24,938 nt of DNA from DATHYU01 sp033722675 (GTDB taxonomy: Bacteria; Actinomycetota; Acidimicrobiia; Spongiisociales; UBA11373). The notes under the pieces are model-generated. The model did no database searches and was not told where the DNA came from. It was given only the letters and a program-made list of their open reading frames with translations. Of the stretch, positions 6,019 through 12,774 are shown piece after piece (the first letter of the stretch is position 1; each line of letters opens with the position of its first letter). Position numbers and translations under genes: made by a program. The DNA lies in assembly GCA_033722675.1 (NCBI GenBank), contig JAWVYO010000031.1, positions 1-24,938 of the forward strand. Reading direction: 5' to 3'.

Positions 6019-6984
6019 TCAGCCCTCGGACGTCGCGGTGAACCAGTCCGCCAGGGCCCGCACCACGAGGCGGCCCAGCGGCGCGTCGAGCCGAGGGACG
6101 GCCACCACCACGGCCGGCGCCCGGGTTTCGCGCAGCATCGGCGTGACCCGCCCCACCGGGTCGAGGCCCAGCCGGCGGGCCACCGTGCCCGCGATCGCCT
6201 GGCCGGCCTCGGAGTGGCTCAGCGGCGAGGCGAAGTAGAAGACACCGGGGTCGTCGGTGCGGGGGAGCGAGAAGCCGACGACGAGGTCGGCGGCGATCTC
6301 GTTGGCGTGCCGGGCGCGCAGGCGCTCCGCCGGCGCCGTGTCGACCGAGCGCGACAGCACCGGGTGGGCGCCGTGGTCGTGGAGGGCCGTCATCGCCGCG
6401 GTGGCGGCGTCCCAGGCGAGGTCCGCCTCGTGTTCGTCACGGCAGAAGGGGTCGAGGAACACCCGCTGGCCCGCCAGCGACGAGGGCAGGGTGGACATCC
6501 ACACGCGTTCGCGCACCGTGTCGCGGCCGACCTTCTTCGTGGCGCGCACCATGAGGGCCAGTTCCTCGACGACCTTCGGGCCGACCACGCCGTCCTCGGC
6601 CATCCGGCGGTTCTGCTGGAAGTCGATGACGGCGCGGAGCGTGTCGGGACCGAAGATGCCGTCGACGATCCCGGCGTCGAAGCCCAGGGCGTTGAGATCG
6701 GACTGCAGCGTCGACACGTCGTCGCCGTGCAGCATCGGGAGGCGGTAGTACAGAAGCCGGTCGCCCATCCGGAAGCCGGCATCGACGAGGGTGCGCCAGG
6801 TCTCGCGACCCACCATGCCGTCGGGCGTCAGCCGGCGGTCTTCCTGGAAGGAAATGACAGCCGCCTCCGTCCCCGGTCCGAACTCGCCCGGCGCGTCGTC
6901 CCCGATGTCGAGGTCGAGCGCCACGAGCCGGTCCTGGATGTCGCGGACGGGCTGTCCGGTGTCACCGCGTCGATACAGCGCCAT
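6019..6984 (-). CDS. CwlM-like protein: two peptidoglycan-binding domains plus degenerate amidase_3 fold
   Basis: In mycobacteria the syntenic CwlM is a cytoplasmic regulator that stimulates MurA when phosphorylated, not a secreted lysin. This 321-residue protein has no signal peptide. Two PG_binding_1-type repeats lie at about 10-68 and 86-145 (FGPGTEAAVISFQEDRRL and FGPDTLRAVIDFQQNRRM). An amidase_3-like domain lies at about 173-315. The zinc site is lost: the DPGHGG block reads DPFCRD (178-183), the SIHAN block reads GFSLPR (237-242), and the terminal catalytic Glu position reads VVAVP. The fold signature R.RHANEIAADLVVG and the LRETRAPAVVV strand remain. So it is very probably a non-catalytic homologue. 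It is separated from trxA by a hairpin, implying its own promoter. Confidence 0.85.
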   Translation of the reverse strand: MALYRRGDTGQPVRDIQDRLVALDLDIGDDAPGEFGPGTEAAVISFQEDRRLTPDGMVGRETWRTLVDAGFRMGDRLLYYRLPMLHGDDVSTLQSDLNALGFDAGIVDGIFGPDTLRAVIDFQQNRRMAEDGVVGPKVVEELALMVRATKKVGRDTVRERVWMSTLPSSLAGQRVFLDPFCRDEHEADLAWDAATAAMTALHDHGAHPVLSRSVDTAPAERLRARHANEIAADLVVGFSLPRTDDPGVFYFASPLSHSEAGQAIAGTVARRLGLDPVGRVTPMLRETRAPAVVVAVPRLDAPLGRLVVRALADWFTATSEG

Positions 6985-7020
6985 GGGGTGTCATGCTCCC
7001 ACACGGCCGGCGCCAAACGA

Positions 7021-7053
7021 ACGAAGCGGCCGGGAGGTCACCGGCCGCTTCGT
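7021..7053 (-). terminator. Hairpin terminator after trxA
   Basis: A perfect 13-bp inverted repeat, ACGAAGCGGCCGG (7021-7033) and CCGGCCGCTTCGT (7041-7053), with a 7-nt loop, begins 18 bp beyond the trxA stop. On the minus strand it is followed by TCGTTTGG, a modest T-rich tail. It should separate trxB-trxA transcription from the cwlM-like gene. Confidence 0.7.
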
Positions 7054-7070
7054 GGATCGTTCGGGTCGGC

Positions 7071-7400
7071 TCAGGCGGGGAGGAACTCCCCGAGCTCCGA
7101 CACGAGGGCGTGCTTGGGGCGGGCGCCGACGATGCGCTTCTTCTCCACGCCGTCCTTGTAGACGATCATCGTGGGGATGCTCATGACGTCGTACTCCATC
7201 GCCGTCTGGGGGTTCTCGTCGACGTTGAGCTTGGCGATCGTGATCGACCCCTCGTACTCGTCGGCGAGCTCCTCGAGGATCGGAGCCACCATGCGGCACG
7301 GCCCGCACCACTCGGCCCAGAAGTCGACGACGACGGGCGTCTCGCCCGAGATGAGGTCGTTGAAGCCCTGATCGGTTGCGGTAACGGTCTTGTCTCCCAT
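7071..7400 (-). CDS. trxA: Thioredoxin
   Basis: This cytosolic disulfide reductase of 109 residues has the active site WCGPC (31-35) in FWAEWCGPCRMVAPILEELA and the cis-proline segment MSIPTMIVYKDG (about 73-84). It is full length. The reading frame is open far upstream, but ATG 7400 is where the family begins. A strong GAGGAGG lies about 29 nt upstream, with a small CCGGC-GAGA-GCCGG hairpin between it and the ATG, an unusual arrangement. It is reduced by the thioredoxin reductase encoded immediately upstream (gap 76 nt), and the pair matches mycobacterial trxB2-trxC. Confidence 0.96.
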   Translation of the reverse strand: MGDKTVTATDQGFNDLISGETPVVVDFWAEWCGPCRMVAPILEELADEYEGSITIAKLNVDENPQTAMEYDVMSIPTMIVYKDGVEKKRIVGARPKHALVSELGEFLPA

Positions 7401-7410
7401 GGTGTGTCGT

Positions 7411-7436
7411 CCGGCTCTCGCCGGCGCTACCTCCTC
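7411..7436 (-). promoter_or_regulatory. Displaced Shine-Dalgarno and GNRA-loop hairpin before trxA
   Basis: Reading the minus strand, GAGGAGG (7436-7430) is followed by TAGCG, a stem-loop CCGGC/GAGA/GCCGG (7424-7411), then 10 nt to the trxA ATG. GAGA is a GNRA-type tetraloop. The hairpin shortens the effective distance between ribosome site and start, though 15 nt still remains. Confidence 0.4.
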
Positions 7437-7476
7437 GTTGGATGCTGCACGTGTACGAACGGCCGCACGGGCCGCC

Positions 7477-8400
7477 TCATTCCTGGTTCTCGAGCCACCG
7501 CTCGGCGTCGATCGCGGCCTGGCAGCCCATGCCGGCGGCCGTGACGGCCTGGCGGTAGACCTTGTCGACGACGTCGCCGGCGCCGAAGACGCCGGGCACG
7601 GACGTCGCCGTGTCACTCCCGCGTCGGGTGATGAGGTATCCCTCGTCATCGAGCTCGAGCTGGCCCTTGAACAGTTCGGTGTTGGGGTCGTGACCGATGG
7701 CCATGAACACGCCTTCGACCTCCATCTTCGAGGCGGCGCCCGTCTTCGTGTTCTCGAGCGAGACCCCGGTCACCCCGTCGTCGCCGAGGATCTCGGTGAC
7801 GATCGTGTCCCACAGGACGTCGATCTTGGGGTGGTCGAGGGCCCGCTGGGCCATGATCTTCGACGCACGGAACTCGTCACGCCGGTGCACGATCGTCACC
7901 TTCGAGGCGAACTTCGTGAGGAAGAGCGCCTCCTCCATCGCGGAGTCGCCGCCGCCGACGACGACGATCTCACGGTCGCGGAAGAAGAAGCCGTCGCAGG
8001 TGGCACAGGCCGAGACGCCGTGGCCACGGAGCTTCTCCTCACCGGGGACGTCGAGCCAGCGGGCCGAGGCACCGGTGGCGATGATCACCGAGTCGGCCGT
8101 GTACTGCTCGCCGTTGGCCATGAGCTCGAAGGGGCGCTTCGAGAAGTCGACGCCCTCGACGGTGCCCGACAGGATGCGGGTGCCGAACCGCTCCGCCTGC
8201 TTGCGGAAGAGATCCATCATCTCGGGTCCCATGATCCCCTCGGGGAAGCCGGGATAGTTCTCGACGTCGGTGGTCAGCATGAGCTGCCCGCCTGCCTCGA
8301 GACCCTCGATCATGAGGGGGTTGAGATCGGCACGGGCGGCATAGATGGCGGCGGTGTAGCCGGCCGGCCCCGAGCCGACGATGACGACGCGTTCGTTCAT
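7477..8400 (-). CDS. trxB: Thioredoxin reductase (NADPH)
   Basis: This FAD enzyme passes electrons from NADPH to thioredoxin. The 307 residues show the FAD-binding GSGPAG (9-14), GGQL and VENYPGFPEGI, and the redox CATC (132-135, in SACATCDGFFFRD). The NADPH-binding GGGDSAMEEALFL begins at 149, and the C-terminal FAD motif is GVFGAGDVVDKVYRQAVTAAG. It is a typical low-molecular-weight bacterial TrxR. ATG 8400 is chosen because AGGAG precedes it by 9 nt and the Rossmann strand follows at once; the longer frame starting at 8451 adds an out-of-family peptide. The start overlaps the stop of the upstream membrane-protein gene (ATGA), so the two are coupled. Confidence 0.97.
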   Translation of the reverse strand: MNERVVIVGSGPAGYTAAIYAARADLNPLMIEGLEAGGQLMLTTDVENYPGFPEGIMGPEMMDLFRKQAERFGTRILSGTVEGVDFSKRPFELMANGEQYTADSVIIATGASARWLDVPGEEKLRGHGVSACATCDGFFFRDREIVVVGGGDSAMEEALFLTKFASKVTIVHRRDEFRASKIMAQRALDHPKIDVLWDTIVTEILGDDGVTGVSLENTKTGAASKMEVEGVFMAIGHDPNTELFKGQLELDDEGYLITRRGSDTATSVPGVFGAGDVVDKVYRQAVTAAGMGCQAAIDAERWLENQE

Positions 8401-8723
8401 TCGGTGGACTCCTGCACGGGTTCGTTCTGTGGGGGCTTGCGCCTCGCCCATAGCAACGCACCGACGAGCAGGAATAGTCCACCGACGATCGCGTAGGCGA
8501 TCTCCATACTGCTCGTGCAGTCGCAGATCTTGTACGTGACCTCGTCGGCGATCCGGAAGATCCCGACGAACAGGAAGATGAGCGCCATCGTCACGAGGGT
8601 CATGGCGACGAGGCCGAGGGCGAGGACCGTGATCACCTTGGCGGCGCGGTCCACGGTCATGGCGCGGATCCGTTCGGTGATCGACTCGAGCAGATCGGGT
8701 ATCCGGCGGGCGAAGTCCTCCAC
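8397..8723 (-). CDS. Small two-pass membrane protein of unknown function
   Basis: I do not recognise a named family. The 108 residues have an amphipathic N-terminus (RRIPDLLESITERIRAM), a first membrane segment at about 30-56 and a loop with two cysteines (KICDCTSS, 65-72). A second segment lies at about 74-93 and is followed by a basic stop-transfer ARRKPP. Both ends are predicted cytoplasmic, with the CDC loop outside. It sits directly upstream of trxB with an ATGA overlap, so it is coupled to it; a role linked to redox or to the neighbouring anti-sigma factor is only a guess. The GTG start at 8723 is preceded 7 nt upstream by TAACCT and has no Shine-Dalgarno sequence, suggesting a leaderless transcript for this gene plus trxB-trxA. 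Confidence 0.75.
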   Translation of the reverse strand: MEDFARRIPDLLESITERIRAMTVDRAAKVITVLALGLVAMTLVTMALIFLFVGIFRIADEVTYKICDCTSSMEIAYAIVGGLFLLVGALLWARRKPPQNEPVQESTE

Positions 8724-8730
8724 GGGCGGC

Positions 8731-8736
8731 AGGTTA
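8731..8736 (-). promoter_or_regulatory. Leaderless-type -10 for the membrane protein-trxB-trxA unit
   Basis: TAACCT on the minus strand ends 7 nt before the GTG at 8723. The same hexamer is the -10 of the rpmH promoter in this window. Confidence 0.5.
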
Positions 8737-8780
8737 GTCCCCCGCCGGATCGAGTCTCCCGCCCGGCGCCGAACCCTCGT

Positions 8781-9584
8781 TCAGCGGGTGTCGAGGACGA
8801 CGTCGCAGCCGTCGGCGGCGAAGACCACCAGTCCCTCCACCGTCTCCCCGTCGGGGGACACGAGGTAGGCGCGTCCCTCGCCGTCGCCCAGGGGGACCGG
8901 GGCCACGGAGACGCCGGCAAAGTCGTCGAAGAGGTCGGCGGCGGCGTCGCCGCAGGCCCGCCCCGGGGCCGGCTCCGCCAGCTCGAGCAACTCGTCGGCC
9001 GCCTCGACGATCTCGTCGAGGGTCGCGGCCGCCGTGAAGGTGTCGCCGGACTCGGCGGTGGCGGCCAGGGTGGTGGTGGGCGCGTCCGTGGCGGCCGCCA
9101 GCTCGCGCTCCCCGTCGGCGTCGCCGCCCGCCTGGTCGTCGGCGGCGGCATCGAGCTCCTGCTCCTCGGCGACGGTGGAGCTGGTGAGGGCCAGTTCCAC
9201 CGACGATGCGGCGTCGTCGGAGCCCGAGGTCGTGAGGGTCCCGATGAGGGGGACGACGGCCACGACCGCCAGGACCGACAGGGCGGCGACGGCCACCGAC
9301 GGCCACGGGATCCCCCGCCGTCGCTTCGTCGGCGACTCGACGGGGGCGGGATGGAGGTCGAGGCCCACCGCGGAGGCGATCGAGGCGCGCAGGTCGGTGC
9401 GTTCGGCGTCGGTGAGCCGGGCGGTCCCGAGGGAACCCGTGGCCTCGACGGCGGTCCGCTGCGCGGCGAGGTCGGCGGCGCACCGCGGGCAGGCGGCGAT
9501 GGCCGCCTCGGCGGCGGTGGCCTCCGTGCCGTCGAGGGTCCCCTCGGCGAGCGCGGCTACGAGATCGGTGTCGTGTTCATGCAT
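8781..9584 (-). CDS. Transmembrane anti-sigma factor with zinc-finger-like N-terminus
   Basis: This is the partner of the ECF sigma factor encoded just upstream; their frames overlap by 8 nt. The 267 residues have a cytoplasmic N-terminus resembling the ZAS/zf-HC2 anti-sigma domain, with CPRC at 32-35. The His usually four residues before the first Cys is Ala; His2 and His4 are the only nearby histidines. After a basic stretch (TKRRRG, 86-91) comes one membrane helix at about 94-116. An acidic, Ala/Thr-rich extracellular linker (about 120-180) leads to a small C-terminal domain (about 185-267) with Cys211 and Cys260, which could form a disulfide. Position between trxB and sigma matches Rv3912 of the mycobacterial sigM locus. 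Signal and protease steps cannot be read from sequence. Confidence 0.85.
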   Translation of the reverse strand: MHEHDTDLVAALAEGTLDGTEATAAEAAIAACPRCAADLAAQRTAVEATGSLGTARLTDAERTDLRASIASAVGLDLHPAPVESPTKRRRGIPWPSVAVAALSVLAVVAVVPLIGTLTTSGSDDAASSVELALTSSTVAEEQELDAAADDQAGGDADGERELAAATDAPTTTLAATAESGDTFTAAATLDEIVEAADELLELAEPAPGRACGDAAADLFDDFAGVSVAPVPLGDGEGRAYLVSPDGETVEGLVVFAADGCDVVLDTR

Positions 9585-10158
9585 TGGTCTCGTCCTTGAG
9601 ACTGTCCGAACCCCCTCGGAGGTTCCCGAGGACCTCCGAAAGTATGCGGCGGCCGCGGAAGACCCGCGACTTCACCGTCCCGACGGGGACCCCCAGGGCC
9701 TCGGCCACGTCGGCCAGCGCGAGGCCCTCCACGTCGGAGAGGACCACCGCGGCGCGGAACTCTGCGGGCAGTGCGGCGAGGGCCTCGGTGATCTCCTCGC
9801 GCATCTCCACCGCCGACAGGTCGTCGGCCACCGATTCGTCCGGCGGGTCGCGGTGCTCGGGGAGCTGGTCGGTCCTGCGGCGCTTCTGCTTGCGGGCGAG
9901 GTCGTAACAGGTGTTCACGGCCACCCGGTACAGCCACGTGCTGAAGGCCGACCTTCCGGCGAAGCGGTCTGCCTTGCGGAAGACGGAGACGAAGGTCTCC
10001 TGGGTGGCGTCGAGGGCGGCCTCGCGGTCGCGCAGGATCCGGAGGCAGATCGAGAAGACGCGGTCCTCGTGGGCCGCCATGAGCTCGTTGAACGCTTCGA
10101 CGTCGCCGGCCAGGTAGCGCTCGATGAGCGCGACGTCGGCGTCGGCACGGTCGGTCAT
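9577..10158 (-). CDS. ECF RNA polymerase sigma factor (SigM-like by position)
   Basis: A group IV sigma factor of 193 residues. Region 2 spans about 10-90 (ERYLAGDVEAFNELMAAHEDRVFSICLRILRD, DATQETFVSVFRKADRF, AFSTWLYRVAVNTCYDLARK). Region 4 spans about 125-178 (ALAALPAEFRAAVVLSDVEGLALADVAEALGVPVGTVKSRVFRGRRIL). There is no extra C-terminal domain. It is cotranscribed with the anti-sigma factor that follows. The syntenic mycobacterial gene is sigM, but one-to-one orthology would need a tree. ATG 10158 is preceded 7 nt upstream by TACCGT with no Shine-Dalgarno sequence. I do not find a convincing ECF-type GAAC/CGT autoregulatory promoter at normal spacing. Confidence 0.94.
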   Translation of the reverse strand: MTDRADADVALIERYLAGDVEAFNELMAAHEDRVFSICLRILRDREAALDATQETFVSVFRKADRFAGRSAFSTWLYRVAVNTCYDLARKQKRRRTDQLPEHRDPPDESVADDLSAVEMREEITEALAALPAEFRAAVVLSDVEGLALADVAEALGVPVGTVKSRVFRGRRILSEVLGNLRGGSDSLKDETNA

Positions 10159-10165
10159 GACCGGA

Positions 10166-10192
10166 ACGGTAGTGCTGGCGGGGCGCCCCGCC
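10166..10192 (-). promoter_or_regulatory. Sigma-factor promoter -10 with adjoining perfect 16-bp palindrome
   Basis: TACCGT (10171-10166, minus strand) lies 7 nt before the sigma ATG. Immediately upstream, GGCGGGGCGCCCCGCC (10177-10192) is a perfect 16-bp palindrome that occupies the expected -35/-10 spacer. It could be an operator. Alternatively it is a weak stem-loop marking the end of degV, whose stop is 3 bp away. Confidence 0.45.
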
Positions 10193-10194
10193 GT

Positions 10195-11013
10195 TCAGGC
10201 GTGGACGACACCGAGCACGCCGGGGCCGGCGTGGGTGCCCACGACCGGGCCGATCCGCATGGGGAGCACCGCCCGGCCCACCCGCTCCGCCACGGCCTGG
10301 AGGAACGCGGGGTCGGGGGACGACTCGGTGGTGACCACCCCGACCCGGGCGGCTCCGCCGAGTCCGGCGGCGTGGTCGAGCACCGCGGCCCGGGCCTTCG
10401 ACCGGGTGCGCACGCGGCCCGCGGCCGCCACGGCGCCGGACTCGAAGGTGATGAGGGGCTTCACGTCGAGGATGTTCCCGAAGAACGCGGCCGCGGCTCC
10501 GATCCGACCGCCGCGGCGCAGGTACTCGAGGGTGTCGAGGGCGGCGAACAGGTTCGCCCCCTCGCAGGCGTGGCGCACCGTCGACTCGACGCCGTCGAGG
10601 GTGCCGCCCTCCGCGGCCCGCTCCGCGCCGGCGAGGGCGACGAGGCCGAGGGCGCCCGACACGAGACGGCTGTCGACCACCCGCACCGGCAGCGGGGCGT
10701 CGGCCGCGGCGAGGACCGCCGAGCCGTGGGTGCCCGAGATCGCCGAGGAGAGCGTCACGACCACTGCGCCGTCGGCGCCGGCCTCTGCGAGCCGCTCGAA
10801 GGCGGCCAGGAACCGGCCGACCGGGGGAGCGGCGGTGGTCGGCAGGACGTCGCCCGTGGTGAGCCGGTCCCAGAACGCGTCGACCGGGAGCTCCTCGCGG
10901 TCGACCAGCTCCTCGTCGCCGAAGCGGATCGTGAGGGGGACGACGGTGATCCCGTGGTCGTCGACGGTCGCCGCCGGCAGGTCGCACGACGAGTCGGTGA
11001 CGACCGCGATCAC
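10195..11013 (-). CDS. DegV family fatty-acid-binding protein
   Basis: DegV (FakB-type) proteins bind a fatty acid and, where the kinase FakA exists, present it for phosphorylation. The 272 residues show the family landmarks: VTDSSCDLP (5-13), the lipid-site segment LSSAISGTHGSAVLAA (88-103), VVDSRLVSGALG (112-123), YLRRGGRIG (164-172) and the C-terminal GPVVGTHAGPGVLGVV (255-270). Typical length is about 280. GTG 11013 overlaps the GNAT stop by 4 nt, with GAGGAG about 7 nt before it, so the two are coupled. No FakA-like kinase is in this window. The sequence supports the family but not the ligand. Confidence 0.92.
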   Translation of the reverse strand: MIAVVTDSSCDLPAATVDDHGITVVPLTIRFGDEELVDREELPVDAFWDRLTTGDVLPTTAAPPVGRFLAAFERLAEAGADGAVVVTLSSAISGTHGSAVLAAADAPLPVRVVDSRLVSGALGLVALAGAERAAEGGTLDGVESTVRHACEGANLFAALDTLEYLRRGGRIGAAAAFFGNILDVKPLITFESGAVAAAGRVRTRSKARAAVLDHAAGLGGAARVGVVTTESSPDPAFLQAVAERVGRAVLPMRIGPVVGTHAGPGVLGVVHA

Positions 11014-11792
11014 ACCGCCTGCTCCTCGTCGTACACGAAGGGCGCCGGCGCCGGGGTGGCCGGCCGGGTCTCGGCCCGCAGCACCGACAGCGGCTCGGGC
11101 AGGAGGACGAAGCCCTCGGCCTCGTAGAGGCGGCGGGCCCCGGCGTTCTCCGACTGGGTGTTCAACATGAGTGCCTTCGCGCCGTTGCGCCTGGCCCACC
11201 AGGCCGCGGTGCGAATGAGCGATCGCCCCAGACCCCGGCCCTGGTGGTCGGGGTGGACGGCGACCCGCTGGAGGTACGCGATGGCGGTGCCCAGCCCCGT
11301 GATGGCGAACCCGGCGAGCCCGCCGTGCTCCCCGCGGACGACATGGAGGGCCGAGTTCGGGGTGGACTGCATCGCCTCGAGCATCGCGGTGCGGTCGAAT
11401 CGCCAGAACGGGTCGAAGGCGGCGGCGTCGATGCGGAGCGCCTCGGTGAGCAGATCGAGGTCGCCGGGGGCGACGAGGTGATCGGGCGACGCCACGCGCT
11501 CCAGGTCGAGCCGCAGCAGGTCCAGGGAGGCGTGCTCCTCGAAGCCCGCCTCGACCCATGACCGGCGGGCGGAGACGGGGAGGGGCGGCGACAGCACCTC
11601 CGTGGCTCCGAGGTCGCCGAGGACCCCCCGGCAGTCGTCGAGGAAGCGGACGCCCCCGCGCAGGACCCGGAGGTGCGCGGTGTGCTGGTTGGCGACGTTC
11701 CAGGGCCGGGCGTGGGCGTGCGACCAGCCACGACGGAGCTGGATGGCGCCGGGCCACCGGCCCTCGACCCGCACGCTGGATGCTCCCCTCAC
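11010..11792 (-). CDS. GNAT N-acetyltransferase with degenerate N-terminal repeat
   Basis: Acetyl-CoA-dependent acyltransferase of 260 residues. The C-terminal GNAT fold (about 105-240) has LQRVAVHPDHQGRGLGRSLI (174-193), where QGRGLG is the pyrophosphate-binding loop, and LMLNTQSENAGARRLYEAEGF (208-228). The N-terminal half (about 40-100) looks like a worn GNAT half without the loop, a two-domain plan also seen in mycothiol synthase MshD. The substrate cannot be assigned. GTG 11792 is chosen because TACCAT lies 7 nt upstream, the leaderless spacing seen elsewhere in the window; an open frame extends far upstream without homology. Divergent from the hydrolase gene. Confidence 0.85.
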   Translation of the reverse strand: MRGASSVRVEGRWPGAIQLRRGWSHAHARPWNVANQHTAHLRVLRGGVRFLDDCRGVLGDLGATEVLSPPLPVSARRSWVEAGFEEHASLDLLRLDLERVASPDHLVAPGDLDLLTEALRIDAAAFDPFWRFDRTAMLEAMQSTPNSALHVVRGEHGGLAGFAITGLGTAIAYLQRVAVHPDHQGRGLGRSLIRTAAWWARRNGAKALMLNTQSENAGARRLYEAEGFVLLPEPLSVLRAETRPATPAPAPFVYDEEQAV

Positions 11793-11799
11793 GGCGCCG

Positions 11800-11844
11800 A
11801 TGGTACCGGCGGTCCTGCGAGGCCAATGCACCCGGCGGTACGCT
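11800..11844. promoter_or_regulatory. Divergent leaderless promoters (GNAT / hydrolase)
   Basis: TACCAT on the minus strand (11805-11800) ends 7 nt before the GNAT GTG. TACGCT on the plus strand (11839-11844) ends 8 nt before the hydrolase ATG. Neither gene has a Shine-Dalgarno sequence. Confidence 0.5.
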
Positions 11845-11852
11845 GGCCCGCC

Positions 11853-12746
11853 ATGGCCATCGCTCCCCGGCTCGCCGCCCTCGCCGCCGCCCGGCGGCTG
11901 CTGCGCGGCGGCCAGACGGCGGGCCGCACCCGCGACGACGTGCGGTTCCTCGACGTCCCCGGCGCCCGCCTCCGCGCCCGGGTCAGGGGGTCGGGCCGGC
12001 GGATGCTGCTGCTGAGCGCCGACGCGCCGGTGGTCGTCGAGCACTACGACCGGCTCCTCGATCTGCTCGAGCGGGAGACGGCGGTCGCCGTGTTCGAGCT
12101 GCCCGGCTTCGGGTTCTCGGTTCCGCGCCCCGGCTACGACTACTCCGTCGACGCCATCGAGGCCGCGGTGCTCGGGGTGCGCGAGGCGTTGGGGGCCGAC
12201 CGCCTCGTGCTCGGCCTGTCCTGCGCGGCCGGACTCGTCTCGCTGCGCCTGGCCGAGCGCCGGCCCGACCTCGTCGACGGGCTCGTGATGATCCAGACGG
12301 TGCCGGCGCCCGAACAGCTCGCCTGGGCGGAGGGGCTCGATCCGAAACGCCTCCTGCGGCGCGCCGGGGTGGGACAGGCGGTCATGGTGGCCCGCCGGAC
12401 CTCGACGGCGAAGGGCTGGATCCGATACTCGGCGGGGTCGACGGCGCAGGCCGAAGCGCTGTGGGCACGGGCCGAGGCGCCGCTGGCGTCGGGCGCCCGC
12501 TTCCCGCTCGGGAGTGCGCTCCAGGGCCTGTTCGCCGACCCGCCCGACGAACCCGATGGCCTCGAGGTTCCTGCCGTCGCCGTGTGGGGGGAGTCCGACC
12601 GGAGCCACCGTCACACCGATCCGCTGGCGCTCCGCCGGGTGCTGCCGCAGGCGACGATCCATCGGCTCGACGGTGTGGGTCACACGCCGGAGCTGGAGGT
12701 CCCCGAGGAGTTCGTCGACCTGGTCCGCCCGGTGATCGCCTCGTGA
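11853..12746 (+). CDS. Alpha/beta-hydrolase fold protein
   Basis: The 297 residues fit the alpha/beta-hydrolase fold: an oxyanion strand region MLLLSADAPV (51-60), FELPGFGFSVPRPGYDYS (81-98) and a nucleophile elbow. The acid is Asp249 in VWGESDR and the base is His277 in GVGHTPELE. The elbow reads LGLSCAAG, so Ser123 sits in G-x-S-x-A rather than G-x-S-x-G. A cap region lies at about 150-225. This is an esterase/epoxide-hydrolase-like scaffold of unknown substrate. The start ATG 11853 follows TACGCT by 8 nt. Its stop is 28 nt before the deacetylase gene, so the two may be cotranscribed. Confidence 0.87.
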   Translation: MAIAPRLAALAAARRLLRGGQTAGRTRDDVRFLDVPGARLRARVRGSGRRMLLLSADAPVVVEHYDRLLDLLERETAVAVFELPGFGFSVPRPGYDYSVDAIEAAVLGVREALGADRLVLGLSCAAGLVSLRLAERRPDLVDGLVMIQTVPAPEQLAWAEGLDPKRLLRRAGVGQAVMVARRTSTAKGWIRYSAGSTAQAEALWARAEAPLASGARFPLGSALQGLFADPPDEPDGLEVPAVAVWGESDRSHRHTDPLALRRVLPQATIHRLDGVGHTPELEVPEEFVDLVRPVIAS

Positions 12747-12774
12747 ATCGCCCGCGGCCCTCGGACGCGCCAGC

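Noticed and set aside
10158..10200. An ECF-type autoregulatory promoter (GAAC...CGTT) upstream of the sigma gene.
   Set aside because: The two elements are 24 bp apart, well outside the usual 16-17 bp.
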